25,520 nucleotides of DNA from Igneacidithiobacillus sp041146875 (GTDB lineage: Bacteria; Pseudomonadota; Gammaproteobacteria; Acidithiobacillales; Acidithiobacillaceae). Below are positions 1-6,014 of this stretch, piece after piece (within the stretch, counting starts at the first letter, position 1; the number at the start of each line of letters is the position of its first letter). Made by a program: the position numbers and the translations under genes. The stretch covers positions 1 to 25,520 of the forward strand of contig NZ_JBFRXP010000026.1 in NCBI RefSeq assembly GCF_041146875.1. Direction: 5' to 3'. The notes below the pieces were generated by a model. That model was given only the letters and a program-made list of their open reading frames with translations, was not told the origin of the DNA and did no database searches.

Positions 1-126
1 CACCACAGACGTTTTCGAAAATAGGCGCTGAAACCCCTATGAATGCTGGGGTGGCATTACGAATTTGACGATTTTTGCCGTTGAACTGTCGAACTCGGGT
101 GTGCCGTGCAAGCCCGCTTGTTCGGT

Positions 127-182
127 ACTTTGCAAAGTGCTTTAATCGGTACATGAACCCGTATGAGAGACCGACATGAACC
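127..182 (+). promoter_or_regulatory. Probable control region of the toxin-antitoxin unit
   Basis: A perfect 12-bp palindrome, ACTTTGCAAAGT, lies at 127-138. The 9-mer ACATGAACC occurs at 151-159 and again at 174-182, where the second copy includes the antitoxin start codon. A weak ribosome site (GAGAGA, 165-170) precedes the ATG at 176. Phd/YefM antitoxins commonly repress their own operons by binding palindromes near the promoter, so the palindrome is a plausible operator. The repeated 9-mer may be a second binding site or the footprint of a small duplication. Function is inferred. Bases 1-126 hold no gene I can support, only a weak ACCCC/GGGGT hairpin near 34-53. Confidence 0.4.
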
Positions 183-448
183 TCGTCCCCGCCCAGGAAA
201 TCAAGCGCCGTGGCATGGCCGCCGTGGATGAAGCCCTGACCCAAGGCCCCGTGCACATCATCAAGAACAACCGCCCGCAGTATGTGGTGCTGACCGAAGA
301 AAGCTACCGCGAACTCGTCGAGGCGCAGGCGGAAGCCGCTCTTGCACGCATCAAGGTCTCGCTGGAGGATGCCAAGGCCGGCCGCGTCACCCGCCACGCT
401 AGCGTCGAAGCCCTGTTGCAGCACCTGGACCGTGAACCAGCGGCATGA
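176..448 (+). CDS. Type II antitoxin, Phd/YefM family
   Basis: This 90-residue protein has the Phd/YefM layout. An N-terminal DNA-binding region contains the family's 'IKRRGMAAVDEAL' and 'PVHIIKNNRPQYVVLTEESY' segments (residues about 9-47). A helical, acidic C-terminal tail follows, which in this family wraps around and neutralises the partner toxin. It should act in the cytoplasm as a dimeric repressor and toxin inhibitor. Its stop codon overlaps the toxin ATG (ATGA, 445-448), the usual antitoxin-first order. The ATG at 176 fits the conserved start of the domain. The unusual point is that the overlapping run continues into hsdS. Family assignment is confident; the exact subfamily is not. 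Confidence 0.88.
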   Translation: MNLVPAQEIKRRGMAAVDEALTQGPVHIIKNNRPQYVVLTEESYRELVEAQAEAALARIKVSLEDAKAGRVTRHASVEALLQHLDREPAA

Positions 449-723
449 ACTGGACCCTGTCCACGACCGGCTTTTTCGACCGCAGTGCCCGCAAGTTCCT
501 GTCCCGGCACCCCGACCTGCGCCTTCGTTTTGCCGAAACCCTGGCTCAGCTCGCTGCCGACCCCTTCCAACCCGGCCTGCGTCTGCACCCCCTTGGCGGA
601 AAGCTCCAGGGCTTGCAGGCGGTGCGCCTGACCCACAGCTATCGCATCATCCTCACCCTGCAGATCACCGAGCACGAAATCCTGCTGGTGGATATCGGCA
701 GCCATGACGAGGTGTATGGGTGA
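445..723 (+). CDS. Type II toxin, RelE/ParE superfamily
   Basis: This 92-residue protein has the RelE/ParE layout. N-terminal helices ('FFDRSARKFLSRHPDLRLRF') are followed by a beta-rich core with 'LQAVRLTHSYRIILTLQ' (about residues 54-70) and a terminal strand 'ILLVDIGSHDEVYG'. Many relatives cleave mRNA on the ribosome, while ParE types poison gyrase; sequence reading alone cannot decide which applies here. The gene starts inside the antitoxin stop codon. Its own stop (TGA, 721-723) overlaps the GTG start of hsdS, so toxin and HsdS synthesis should be coupled. It appears full length and undamaged. Confidence 0.83.
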   Translation: MNWTLSTTGFFDRSARKFLSRHPDLRLRFAETLAQLAADPFQPGLRLHPLGGKLQGLQAVRLTHSYRIILTLQITEHEILLVDIGSHDEVYG

Positions 724-2315
724 GTAAGGCGAAACCAACTGCGAGTGCCGACGAGGCCGAGTTGGAACGGCTCGACGACCAGGAACTGGCCAGGCTGGTC
801 AGAGAGCGGGCGGACGAGCCGACGATTCCGGTCAGCGTGGAAGATCTGTCGGGACCGGCGGCCATAACTCGCCAACAGGAAATGGTGGGTTGCGCTGCGC
901 TACCCCACCCTATAGGTTGGACAGAAATAACTATCGAGGAAATCGCCGACGTGAATCCTCGCATCGACAAAGCCTCAATTCCTGATGACCTGCCAGTCTC
1001 TTTCGTTCCGATGCCCGCTGTTGGCGCAGCCGACGGATCAATTCATGTCGAAGAAACTCGACCTGCTGGTGAAGTGAAGAAAGGATTTACCGCTTTCCTG
1101 GAAGGTGACGTGCTTTTTGCCAAGATCACCCCTTGTATGGAAAACGGCAAGATGGCCGTTGTGCCCAAGCTGGTGAATGGCTTCGGGTTCGGCTCCACTG
1201 AGTTTCATGTGCTCCGCCCCAAGTCGGGCATGGATGCCAAGTACCTCTACTACTACGTTTCGAGCCAGACATTTCGCGGTGAGGCCGAGCGGAACATGAC
1301 GGGTGCGGTCGGTCAGCGGCGCGTGCCTACGGGCTACCTCAAGGAGTGCAAGATTCCAGTTGCGCCCCTCGACCAACAAAAACGCATCGTCGCGGAAATC
1401 GAAAAACAATTCTCCCGTCTCGACCAAGCCGTTGCCAGCCTGCAGCGCGTCAAGGCCAACCTCAAACGCTACAAAGCCGCCGTCCTCAAAGCCGCCGTCG
1501 AAGGCCGCTTAGTCGAAACTGAAGCCACCCGCGCCCGCCGCGAGGGCCGCAGCTACGAAACCGGCGCCCAACTCCTCGACCGGATCCTCCAAACCCGCCG
1601 CACCCAGTGGAACGGCCGTGGCAAATACAAAGAACCCGCCGCCCCTGACACTACCAGTCTGCCTGAGTTGCCGGAGGGGTGGGTGTGGGCGAATGTGGAT
1701 CAGACTGCTCTGGTTATCAGCGGCCTGACCAAGAACCCGAAACGTGAAACGCTTCCAAACAAACTTCCATATCTGCGCGTTGCCAATGTGTATGCCAATG
1801 AACTTCGGCTGGATGATATTGAGAGCATCGGCGTAGCAGAAAGCGAGTTAGAAAAGCTACTGCTGCAACATAACGATCTGCTTGTCGTCGAAGGGAATGG
1901 CAGTCCAGATCAGATCGGAAGGGTCGCGCTGTGGGATGGCTCGATTCCAAACTGCGTTCACCAGAACCACATCATAAAAGTTCGTTTCGGCGATTCGTTT
2001 CTGCCGAGTTTTGCTATGAATTGGCTGCTGTCGCCGAGTGGGCGCAATCATATTGAGCAGGTGTCGAGTTCAACATCGGGGCTGCACACATTGAGCACAG
2101 GTAAAGTTTCTCGCTTGCCCGTTCCAATTCCTCCGGTGGCCGAGCAACACCGTATCGCCGCCGAAACCGACCGCCGCCTCTCGCTGCTGAACGATACCGA
2201 GGCCCAGGTGGATACAAACCTCCAACGCGCCGAGCGCCTGCGGCAGTCTGTTCTATCCGCTGCTTTTTCCGGCATGCTGCTTGTTCCCCATACCTTGTCC
2301 GAAGTCGCTCTATGA
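720..2315 (+). CDS. hsdS: Type I restriction-modification specificity subunit HsdS
   Basis: HsdS provides DNA target recognition for a type I methyltransferase (M2S) or restriction complex (R2M2S). The 531-residue protein shows the two-half architecture. The first target-recognition domain (about 66-212) ends in a conserved helix with 'LDQQKRIVAEIEKQFSRLD' and 'KRYKAAVLKAAVEGRL'. The second domain begins at 'LPEGWVWANVDQTA' and ends with 'VAEQHRIAAETDRRL' and 'RLRQSVLSAAFSGMLL'. The GTG start at 720 overlaps the toxin stop (GTGA), giving an N-terminal extension of about 65 residues not typical of the family. A later start is possible. A REP-like palindrome lies in frame at codons 55-64. hsdM lies 2.15 kb downstream on the same strand, and hsdR is not seen. 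Confidence 0.92.
   Translation: MSKAKPTASADEAELERLDDQELARLVRERADEPTIPVSVEDLSGPAAITRQQEMVGCAALPHPIGWTEITIEEIADVNPRIDKASIPDDLPVSFVPMPAVGAADGSIHVEETRPAGEVKKGFTAFLEGDVLFAKITPCMENGKMAVVPKLVNGFGFGSTEFHVLRPKSGMDAKYLYYYVSSQTFRGEAERNMTGAVGQRRVPTGYLKECKIPVAPLDQQKRIVAEIEKQFSRLDQAVASLQRVKANLKRYKAAVLKAAVEGRLVETEATRARREGRSYETGAQLLDRILQTRRTQWNGRGKYKEPAAPDTTSLPELPEGWVWANVDQTALVISGLTKNPKRETLPNKLPYLRVANVYANELRLDDIESIGVAESELEKLLLQHNDLLVVEGNGSPDQIGRVALWDGSIPNCVHQNHIIKVRFGDSFLPSFAMNWLLSPSGRNHIEQVSSSTSGLHTLSTGKVSRLPVPIPPVAEQHRIAAETDRRLSLLNDTEAQVDTNLQRAERLRQSVLSAAFSGMLLVPHTLSEVAL
884..909 (+). repeat. REP-like palindrome inside hsdS
   Basis: The segment begins GGTGGG and ends CCCACC, with GCGC self-complementary blocks inside, so it can fold into a hairpin with one small interior loop. 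It resembles the common 'GGTGGGTTGCGCTGCGC' extragenic palindromes of many proteobacteria, which are normally intergenic. Here it is read in frame as part of HsdS (residues 55-64, 'MVGCAALPHP'), just before the first recognition domain. The resemblance is recalled from general knowledge and was not searched. Confidence 0.5.
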
Positions 2316-2350
2316 CCCCCGAACTCGTTGAGGTCAGCCCAGACCTCTAG
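2312..2350 (+). other. Twelve-codon ORF coupled to the hsdS stop, possibly a gene remnant
   Basis: An ATG overlaps the hsdS stop (ATGA, 2312-2315), the same junction used between the preceding genes. It opens a frame of only 12 residues, 'MTPELVEVSPDL', ending at TAG 2348-2350. The inverted repeat GAGGTC/GACCTC (2330-2347) lies within it. This may be the surviving 5' end of a further operon gene cut off by the rearrangement that brought in the AT-rich DNA. It could equally be chance, because 12 codons are too few to identify a family. Confidence 0.25.
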
Positions 2351-2636
2351 CGTCGGCACCGCTATTTGCTAGGTGGCCTTTACCGGGATAAGCCACCCTT
2401 CGAAGGATCTGCTCCGCAGGGGGCTTCACAGCGAGAACAGTAGACAAAAATTAATTATCGGCAAGATCTGCGCTTTCGTGAGAATTATTTTAGTTGGAAA
2501 TATAGCCGGATAAGAAGTCTATTAGCATGGTAAAAGATTGAAGGTAAGTGTGTATATATAAAGTAGACGTGATTTTTAGAGGGGATATTCTAACAGAATA
2601 TATGTGCGTTAATCTGTCCTGACAGAATTTTCTGGC
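2351..2636. other. Intergenic boundary of the AT-rich island
   Basis: No gene is supported here. Bases to about 2440 keep the GC-rich character of hsdS and contain a 6-bp inverted repeat (GGTGGC 2372-2377, GCCACC 2392-2397). From about 2445 the sequence becomes strongly AT-rich and continues so into the minus-strand gene ending at 2637. The shift in composition marks a probable junction of acquired DNA. No integrase, att site or insertion-sequence end was recognised. Confidence 0.5.
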
Positions 2637-3584
2637 CTATTTTTTTGGCTGCGTGTTGTCTGATATTTTCTTGAGAATGAAATGCCAAATAGAAATAAAT
2701 GAAGGTGAAATAATAAGAAAGACAAAGGAAACAATTGAGAGGTAGCCAATTGTAGCTTCATTCGGCATGTCAAACAATGAAACAATTGATTCTGATGCGG
2801 CCCATGATGATGCCACCCTGAGCGTTAATTCGAGTGATGAAAAAATGAACTTTTTATAAACATATTTAGAAATGAAAAATCTAAAAATCTGTGCAAAAGA
2901 TAGTAGTGAACCTAGCAAAAAAAGCGCTATAACTGCATATCCAGAGTGATAAATATAAACTGAGAGGTCAAGTTTCTCTAGGGTTTTGCTTGGGCCTTTT
3001 GGGCGGTAAAGTACTAGGTTTTCTCCTTTGATTGCGGCTGTCCACCGCAGGCTGGATTCGTTATTAGAATAAGGGTCGCTTATAATTGGGACTTTGTGTT
3101 TGCTAATCATGACGATGGTAACAGAGATGCTGTCCCTAGGGTTAAGAAGGGTCGGCGGTATTACCACTTCAGATTCGTTTACTACGTTTGGTATAATTTG
3201 CGGCCTATTACTCTCTGGATTGATGGTTGCGTTTATTATTTTTCTGCCACCAAGAGCGACAATTTTTATTGGATTGTAAAAATCATTTGGAGTTATTATC
3301 CTGTGTGATTCGTTTTCAATGTTGTATACTAAAATCTGTAAGTGCGATGGGTTTACTTTATTGTTCATGTATTTAAGATTTATGTGCCTGCTTAATTCTG
3401 GATTTAGTTTTGCAGAAGGAATAAGAGGGGTGGCCAGCACGGGTTGCACCACCAATTCTCCTGAAACCTCTGTTTCATTTGATTTGTATAAAGGGTAGAT
3501 GGTGCAACCTGCTGTTATTATTACTCCAATAAAAGTCCAAAATCCCTGGCTTAAAAAAATACCATATAGTGTTTTTTTGTTCAT
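2637..3584 (-). CDS. Hypothetical membrane protein of an AT-rich island
   Basis: I do not recognise this 315-residue protein. It has an N-terminal hydrophobic segment (about residues 8-30), then a polar, beta-rich stretch of about 180 residues rich in Asn, Ser, Pro and Ile. Two more membrane segments follow, at about 213-237 and 279-303, and a short Lys-rich tail. This suggests an inner-membrane protein with a periplasmic domain. A Cys at 27 ('TAGC') loosely resembles a lipobox but lacks the usual Leu/Val at -3. The start ATG has a weak GAGAGA ribosome site. Codons are AT-rich and the strand is opposite to hsdS and hsdM, so it was probably acquired. Its place inside a restriction locus suggests, without proof, a defence or selfish role. 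Confidence 0.7.
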   Translation of the reverse strand: MNKKTLYGIFLSQGFWTFIGVIITAGCTIYPLYKSNETEVSGELVVQPVLATPLIPSAKLNPELSRHINLKYMNNKVNPSHLQILVYNIENESHRIITPNDFYNPIKIVALGGRKIINATINPESNRPQIIPNVVNESEVVIPPTLLNPRDSISVTIVMISKHKVPIISDPYSNNESSLRWTAAIKGENLVLYRPKGPSKTLEKLDLSVYIYHSGYAVIALFLLGSLLSFAQIFRFFISKYVYKKFIFSSLELTLRVASSWAASESIVSLFDMPNEATIGYLSIVSFVFLIISPSFISIWHFILKKISDNTQPKK

Positions 3585-3741
3585 TTATCTCTCGGTTAAT
3601 TCAGGGTTTAGATGAAGAAGGCGAGTCGGCCTACTATGCGCTCACGTCTCCGTGCCAAAAACCTATCTAATGACATCTTTTGACCGACTCCTGACCATTA
3701 CTATGTCTAATATGGCCCAAGCCTCATACTAGTGCAAGATG

Positions 3742-3782
3742 ATGCTCATGCTCATGCTCATGCTCATGCTCATGCTCATGCT
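3742..3782 (+). repeat. Hexanucleotide tandem repeat (ATGCTC)n
   Basis: Six perfect ATGCTC units plus five bases of a seventh run without interruption through 3742-3782. Such perfect short repeats can change copy number by slippage. Because the unit is six bases, gain or loss would not shift a reading frame but would change spacing. It lies about 160 bp upstream (minus-strand sense) of the membrane protein gene and about 135 bp upstream of the small plus-strand ORF at 3917. No coding role is supported. Confidence 0.9.
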
Positions 3783-3849
3783 AAGGCTTGAGCAATCCTC
3801 TCTATCATGGGCGTTCCATCGGGGCTTGGCATTGTGCACTGGGGGTACA

Positions 3850-3908
3850 ATCAAGCAAACTGCAGTTTCTTTTATTTTATCATTTAAGCAAAACTTGGTT
3901 TGCTTGAT
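3850..3908. repeat. Perfect 11-bp inverted repeat, 37-bp spacer
   Basis: ATCAAGCAAAC at 3850-3860 is exactly matched by GTTTGCTTGAT at 3898-3908. The whole 59-bp unit is AT-rich and ends just before a TATAAT at 3913-3918. It could be a tiny inverted-repeat element, an operator pair, or a stem-loop. No target-site duplication was recognised. Confidence 0.5.
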
Positions 3909-3912
3909 CTGA

Positions 3913-3918
3913 TATAAT
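3913..3918 (+). promoter_or_regulatory. Perfect -10 box (TATAAT) upstream of hsdM remnants
   Basis: A consensus TATAAT is present, but no good -35 lies 16-18 bp upstream; the nearest, TTGGTT at 3895-3900, is too close. If used, it would transcribe through the debris field toward hsdM. This is a single-box match in AT-rich DNA, so it is weak. Confidence 0.25.
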
Positions 3919-4143
3919 GACTCAGGTGTCTGAATGGAAAGTAGAAAGTCGTCTGCTGGAGGATGACTTTCTCGACCGCGACGCGCTCTTCGATCACTAC
4001 CGCCACACCCTGACCATGCTGGGCTACTAGCGCGGCCATCTGTTCACCCTGGACCGGCGACGGCGCGTGATGTTCTGCCACGACGCGATGCGATGCGCTT
4101 CGTACAGTTGCTGCCCGGTGCGCGGCAAGTGGATATGGCCGGA
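3917..4143 (+). pseudogene. Chimeric debris containing a partial hsdM copy
   Basis: Bases 3979-4037 repeat 4671-4729 of hsdM with one difference, a G-to-T change at 4028 that turns Glu codon GAG into stop TAG. A 37-residue frame (3917-4030) begins 'MTQVSEWKVESRLLEDDFLD' and then enters the HsdM segment 'ALFDHYRHTLTMLGY' before that stop. The following bases (about 4087-4143) in another frame read 'DAMRFVQLLPGARQVDMAG', which loosely resembles the C-terminal part of alpha/beta hydrolases; that assignment is weak. Overall this looks like joined pieces of broken genes, not a functional ORF. Confidence 0.7.
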
Positions 4144-4181
4144 AAATGCGATGCTGGAGGCCGTTGCGCAACTTTAGCAGG

Positions 4182-4226
4182 TATAAACGTTTCAATCGGA
4201 CGGATATAAATGTTTCAATTGGACGG
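4182..4226 (+). repeat. 22-bp direct repeat, two copies
   Basis: Two 22-bp copies, 4182-4203 and 4205-4226, both begin TATAAA and contain GTTTCAAT or its close variant. They differ at only two bases (both C versus T) and are one base apart. They lie immediately upstream of the ATPase remnant and hsdM, where they could be a tandem operator or old duplication. They are too few and too close to be a CRISPR array. Confidence 0.8.
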
Positions 4227-4231
4227 GCATT

Positions 4232-4471
4232 GTGGCAGACCTTCCTGCCAGGGTGGTTCTGGATGAGGTTCAGCAAGTGCCGGAGTTGTTCGCTTCGTTG
4301 AAGGCGGCGGCGACGGTCACCGAGTCGGATTTTAGAGGCTTGCGCAAACTCAGGGACGCGAGTGGCTCGCGCTTCGTGGGCGGTGTGGTGCTATACGACG
4401 GCGAGAGCATGGCGCGGTTTGGAGAAAATTTATTTGCGGTGCCGATCAAGGCCCTTTGGAGTATGAAATGA
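4232..4471 (+). pseudogene. Internally deleted AAA-family ATPase (DUF4143 type)
   Basis: The 79-residue frame joins two pieces of one protein family. 'ARVVLDEVQQVPELFASLKAA' (about residues 6-26) is the Walker B and following region of AAA-type ATPases that carry a C-terminal DUF4143 domain. 'FRGLRKLRDASGSRFVGGVV' and 'GENLFAVPIKALW' match the extreme C-terminus of the same family. The P-loop region and most of the protein, normally about 400 residues, are missing. The join is in frame, so a short peptide could still be made, but ATPase function cannot remain. It starts with GTG, and its TGA (4469-4471) overlaps the hsdM ATG, which may still help translate hsdM. Confidence 0.75.
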
Positions 4472-5961
4472 ACACCGCCACCATCGTCCAAAAGCTCTGG
4501 AACTACTGCAACGTGCTGCGCGACGACGGCATGTCCTATGGCGACTATGTCGAGCAGCTCACCTACTTGCTGTTCCTGAAAATGGCCGATGAGCGCACGC
4601 GCGCGCCGTACAACCAGCCCAGCCCGGTGCCCGCGGAATACGGCTGGGCGGTGCTGCTGCGCAAGGATGGCGACGCGCTCTTCGATCACTACCGCCACAC
4701 CCTGACCATGCTGGGCTACGAGCGCGGCCTGTTGGGGCTGATCTTCGCCAAGTCGCAGAACAAGTTTCAGGACCCGGCCAAGCTGCGGCGGCTGGTGGTG
4801 GACCTGATCGACAAGGAACAGTGGGTGTCCATGAGCGCCGATGTGAAGGGCGACGCCTACGAGGGTCTGCTGGAGAAGAACGCGCAGGACACCAAGAGCG
4901 GCGCCGGGCAGTACTTCACGCCGCGCGCGCTGATCGCGGCCATCGTCGAGGTGATGGCGCCGCAGCCCGGCGAGACGGTGAGCGACCCGGCCTGCGGCAC
5001 CGGCGGCTTTCTGCTCGCCGCCCACGACCAGGTGGTGCAGCAGCACCCGCACCTCACCAAAGAGCAGCGCCGCCAGCTCAAGGAAGAAACCTTCAAGGGC
5101 TGGGAGCTGGTGCAGGCCACGGCGCGACTCTGCGCCATGAACCTGCTGCTGCACGGCATCGGCAGCCAGGACTTTGAGCCCATTGTGGTGGGTGACGCGC
5201 TGGCCGCTGACCCCGGCGAGCGCTTCGACCTCATCCTCACCAATCCGCCCTTCGGCAAGAAGAGCAGTACCACCATCGTCGGCGAAGAAGGCCGCGCCAG
5301 CCGCGAGCGCGACAGCGTGGAGCGCAACGATTTCTGGACCACCACCTCCAACAAGCAGCTCAACTTCGTGCAGCACGTCAAAACCCTGCTCAAGCAGCAG
5401 GGCCGCGCCGCCGTGGTGGTGCCCGACAACGTGCTGTTTGAAGGCGGCGCCGGCGAGACCATCCGCCGCAAACTGCTCGCCGAGTGCGACGTGCACACCC
5501 TGCTGCGCCTGCCCACCGGCCTGTTCTACGCCCAAGGTGTGAAGGCCAACGTGCTGTTCTTCGACAAGAAGCCCGCCAGCGAAACGCCGTGGACCAAGCA
5601 GCTCTGGATCTACGACCTGCGCACCAACCAGCACTTCACCCTCAAGACCGCCCCGCTGCAGCGCGCCGATCTGGATGAATTTGTGGCCTGCTACCACCCC
5701 GCCAACCGTCACGAGCGCCGCCCCACCTGGTCGCCAGAAATCCCCACCGGCCGCTGGCGCGCCTATGACTACGCCGAGCTGATCGCCCGCGACAAGGCCA
5801 GCCTGGATCTGTTCTGGCTCAAAGACGACTCGTTCTCCGACGCCGACAAACTGCCCGCGCCGGAGTTGATTGCGGCGGAGATCGTGGACGACCTGGAGGC
5901 GGCGTTGGAGCAGTTCCGCTTGATTGCCGCCGGTGTGGATGACGACACTCTACTGAGTTGA
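4468..5961 (+). CDS. hsdM: Type I restriction-modification methyltransferase subunit HsdM
   Basis: HsdM methylates adenine in the sequence chosen by HsdS, using S-adenosylmethionine. The 497-residue protein has the N-terminal HsdM helical domain, 'GQYFTPR' (about 147-153), the SAM-binding motif I 'DPACGTGGFLL' (173-183) and the adenine N6-methylase motif 'NPPFG' (259-263). I chose ATG 4468 because GGAG (4458-4461) lies six bases upstream; a TTG in the same frame at 4456 is less likely. Its ATG overlaps the stop of the ATPase remnant. Order is unusual: hsdS lies upstream and separated, and bfd follows at once. It appears intact and could form a methylase with HsdS, although pairing is not shown. 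Confidence 0.93.
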   Translation: MNTATIVQKLWNYCNVLRDDGMSYGDYVEQLTYLLFLKMADERTRAPYNQPSPVPAEYGWAVLLRKDGDALFDHYRHTLTMLGYERGLLGLIFAKSQNKFQDPAKLRRLVVDLIDKEQWVSMSADVKGDAYEGLLEKNAQDTKSGAGQYFTPRALIAAIVEVMAPQPGETVSDPACGTGGFLLAAHDQVVQQHPHLTKEQRRQLKEETFKGWELVQATARLCAMNLLLHGIGSQDFEPIVVGDALAADPGERFDLILTNPPFGKKSSTTIVGEEGRASRERDSVERNDFWTTTSNKQLNFVQHVKTLLKQQGRAAVVVPDNVLFEGGAGETIRRKLLAECDVHTLLRLPTGLFYAQGVKANVLFFDKKPASETPWTKQLWIYDLRTNQHFTLKTAPLQRADLDEFVACYHPANRHERRPTWSPEIPTGRWRAYDYAELIARDKASLDLFWLKDDSFSDADKLPAPELIAAEIVDDLEAALEQFRLIAAGVDDDTLLS

Positions 5962-5962
5962 C

Positions 5963-5984
5963 AACAGCAATCATTATCATTACC
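5963..5984 (+). promoter_or_regulatory. Probable Fur box ahead of bfd
   Basis: The sequence AATCATTATCATTACC (5969-5984) closely matches one half and centre of the classic Fur consensus (GATAATGATNATCATTATC). It lies 30-50 bp upstream of bfd, an iron-responsive gene in other bacteria, and starts right after the hsdM stop. The position suits repression by Fur-Fe2+. No full promoter was resolved. Confidence 0.6.
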
Positions 5985-6014
5985 GTTACGCTCAAGGCGA
6001 TGGAGGAGTATCCC

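Larger units (their letters stand above)
3585..3916. other. Intergenic region with simple repeat and inverted repeat
   Basis: No intact gene is supported. The stretch lies upstream of the minus-strand membrane protein and should contain its promoter, though no convincing pair of boxes was found for it. It holds a hexanucleotide tandem repeat (3742-3782) and the left arm of an 11-bp inverted repeat (3850-3860). Confidence 0.5.

Noticed and set aside
4087..4143. Alpha/beta hydrolase C-terminal fragment
   Set aside because: About 19 residues loosely match the family; too short to call as a separate feature, so it is mentioned only within the debris entry.
4182..4226. Possible CRISPR repeat pair
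   Set aside because: Only two copies with a one-base gap, no spacers and no cas genes.
4270..5712. 480-residue minus-strand frame opposite hsdM
   Set aside because: Low-complexity His/Gly/Ala/Val composition typical of the antisense of a GC-rich gene; HsdM motifs on the plus strand are decisive.
5963..6014. Longer N-terminus for bfd from 5958 or 6000
   Set aside because: The extra residues derive from the Fur-box-like AT repeat, and the strong GGAGGAG fits ATG 6015.
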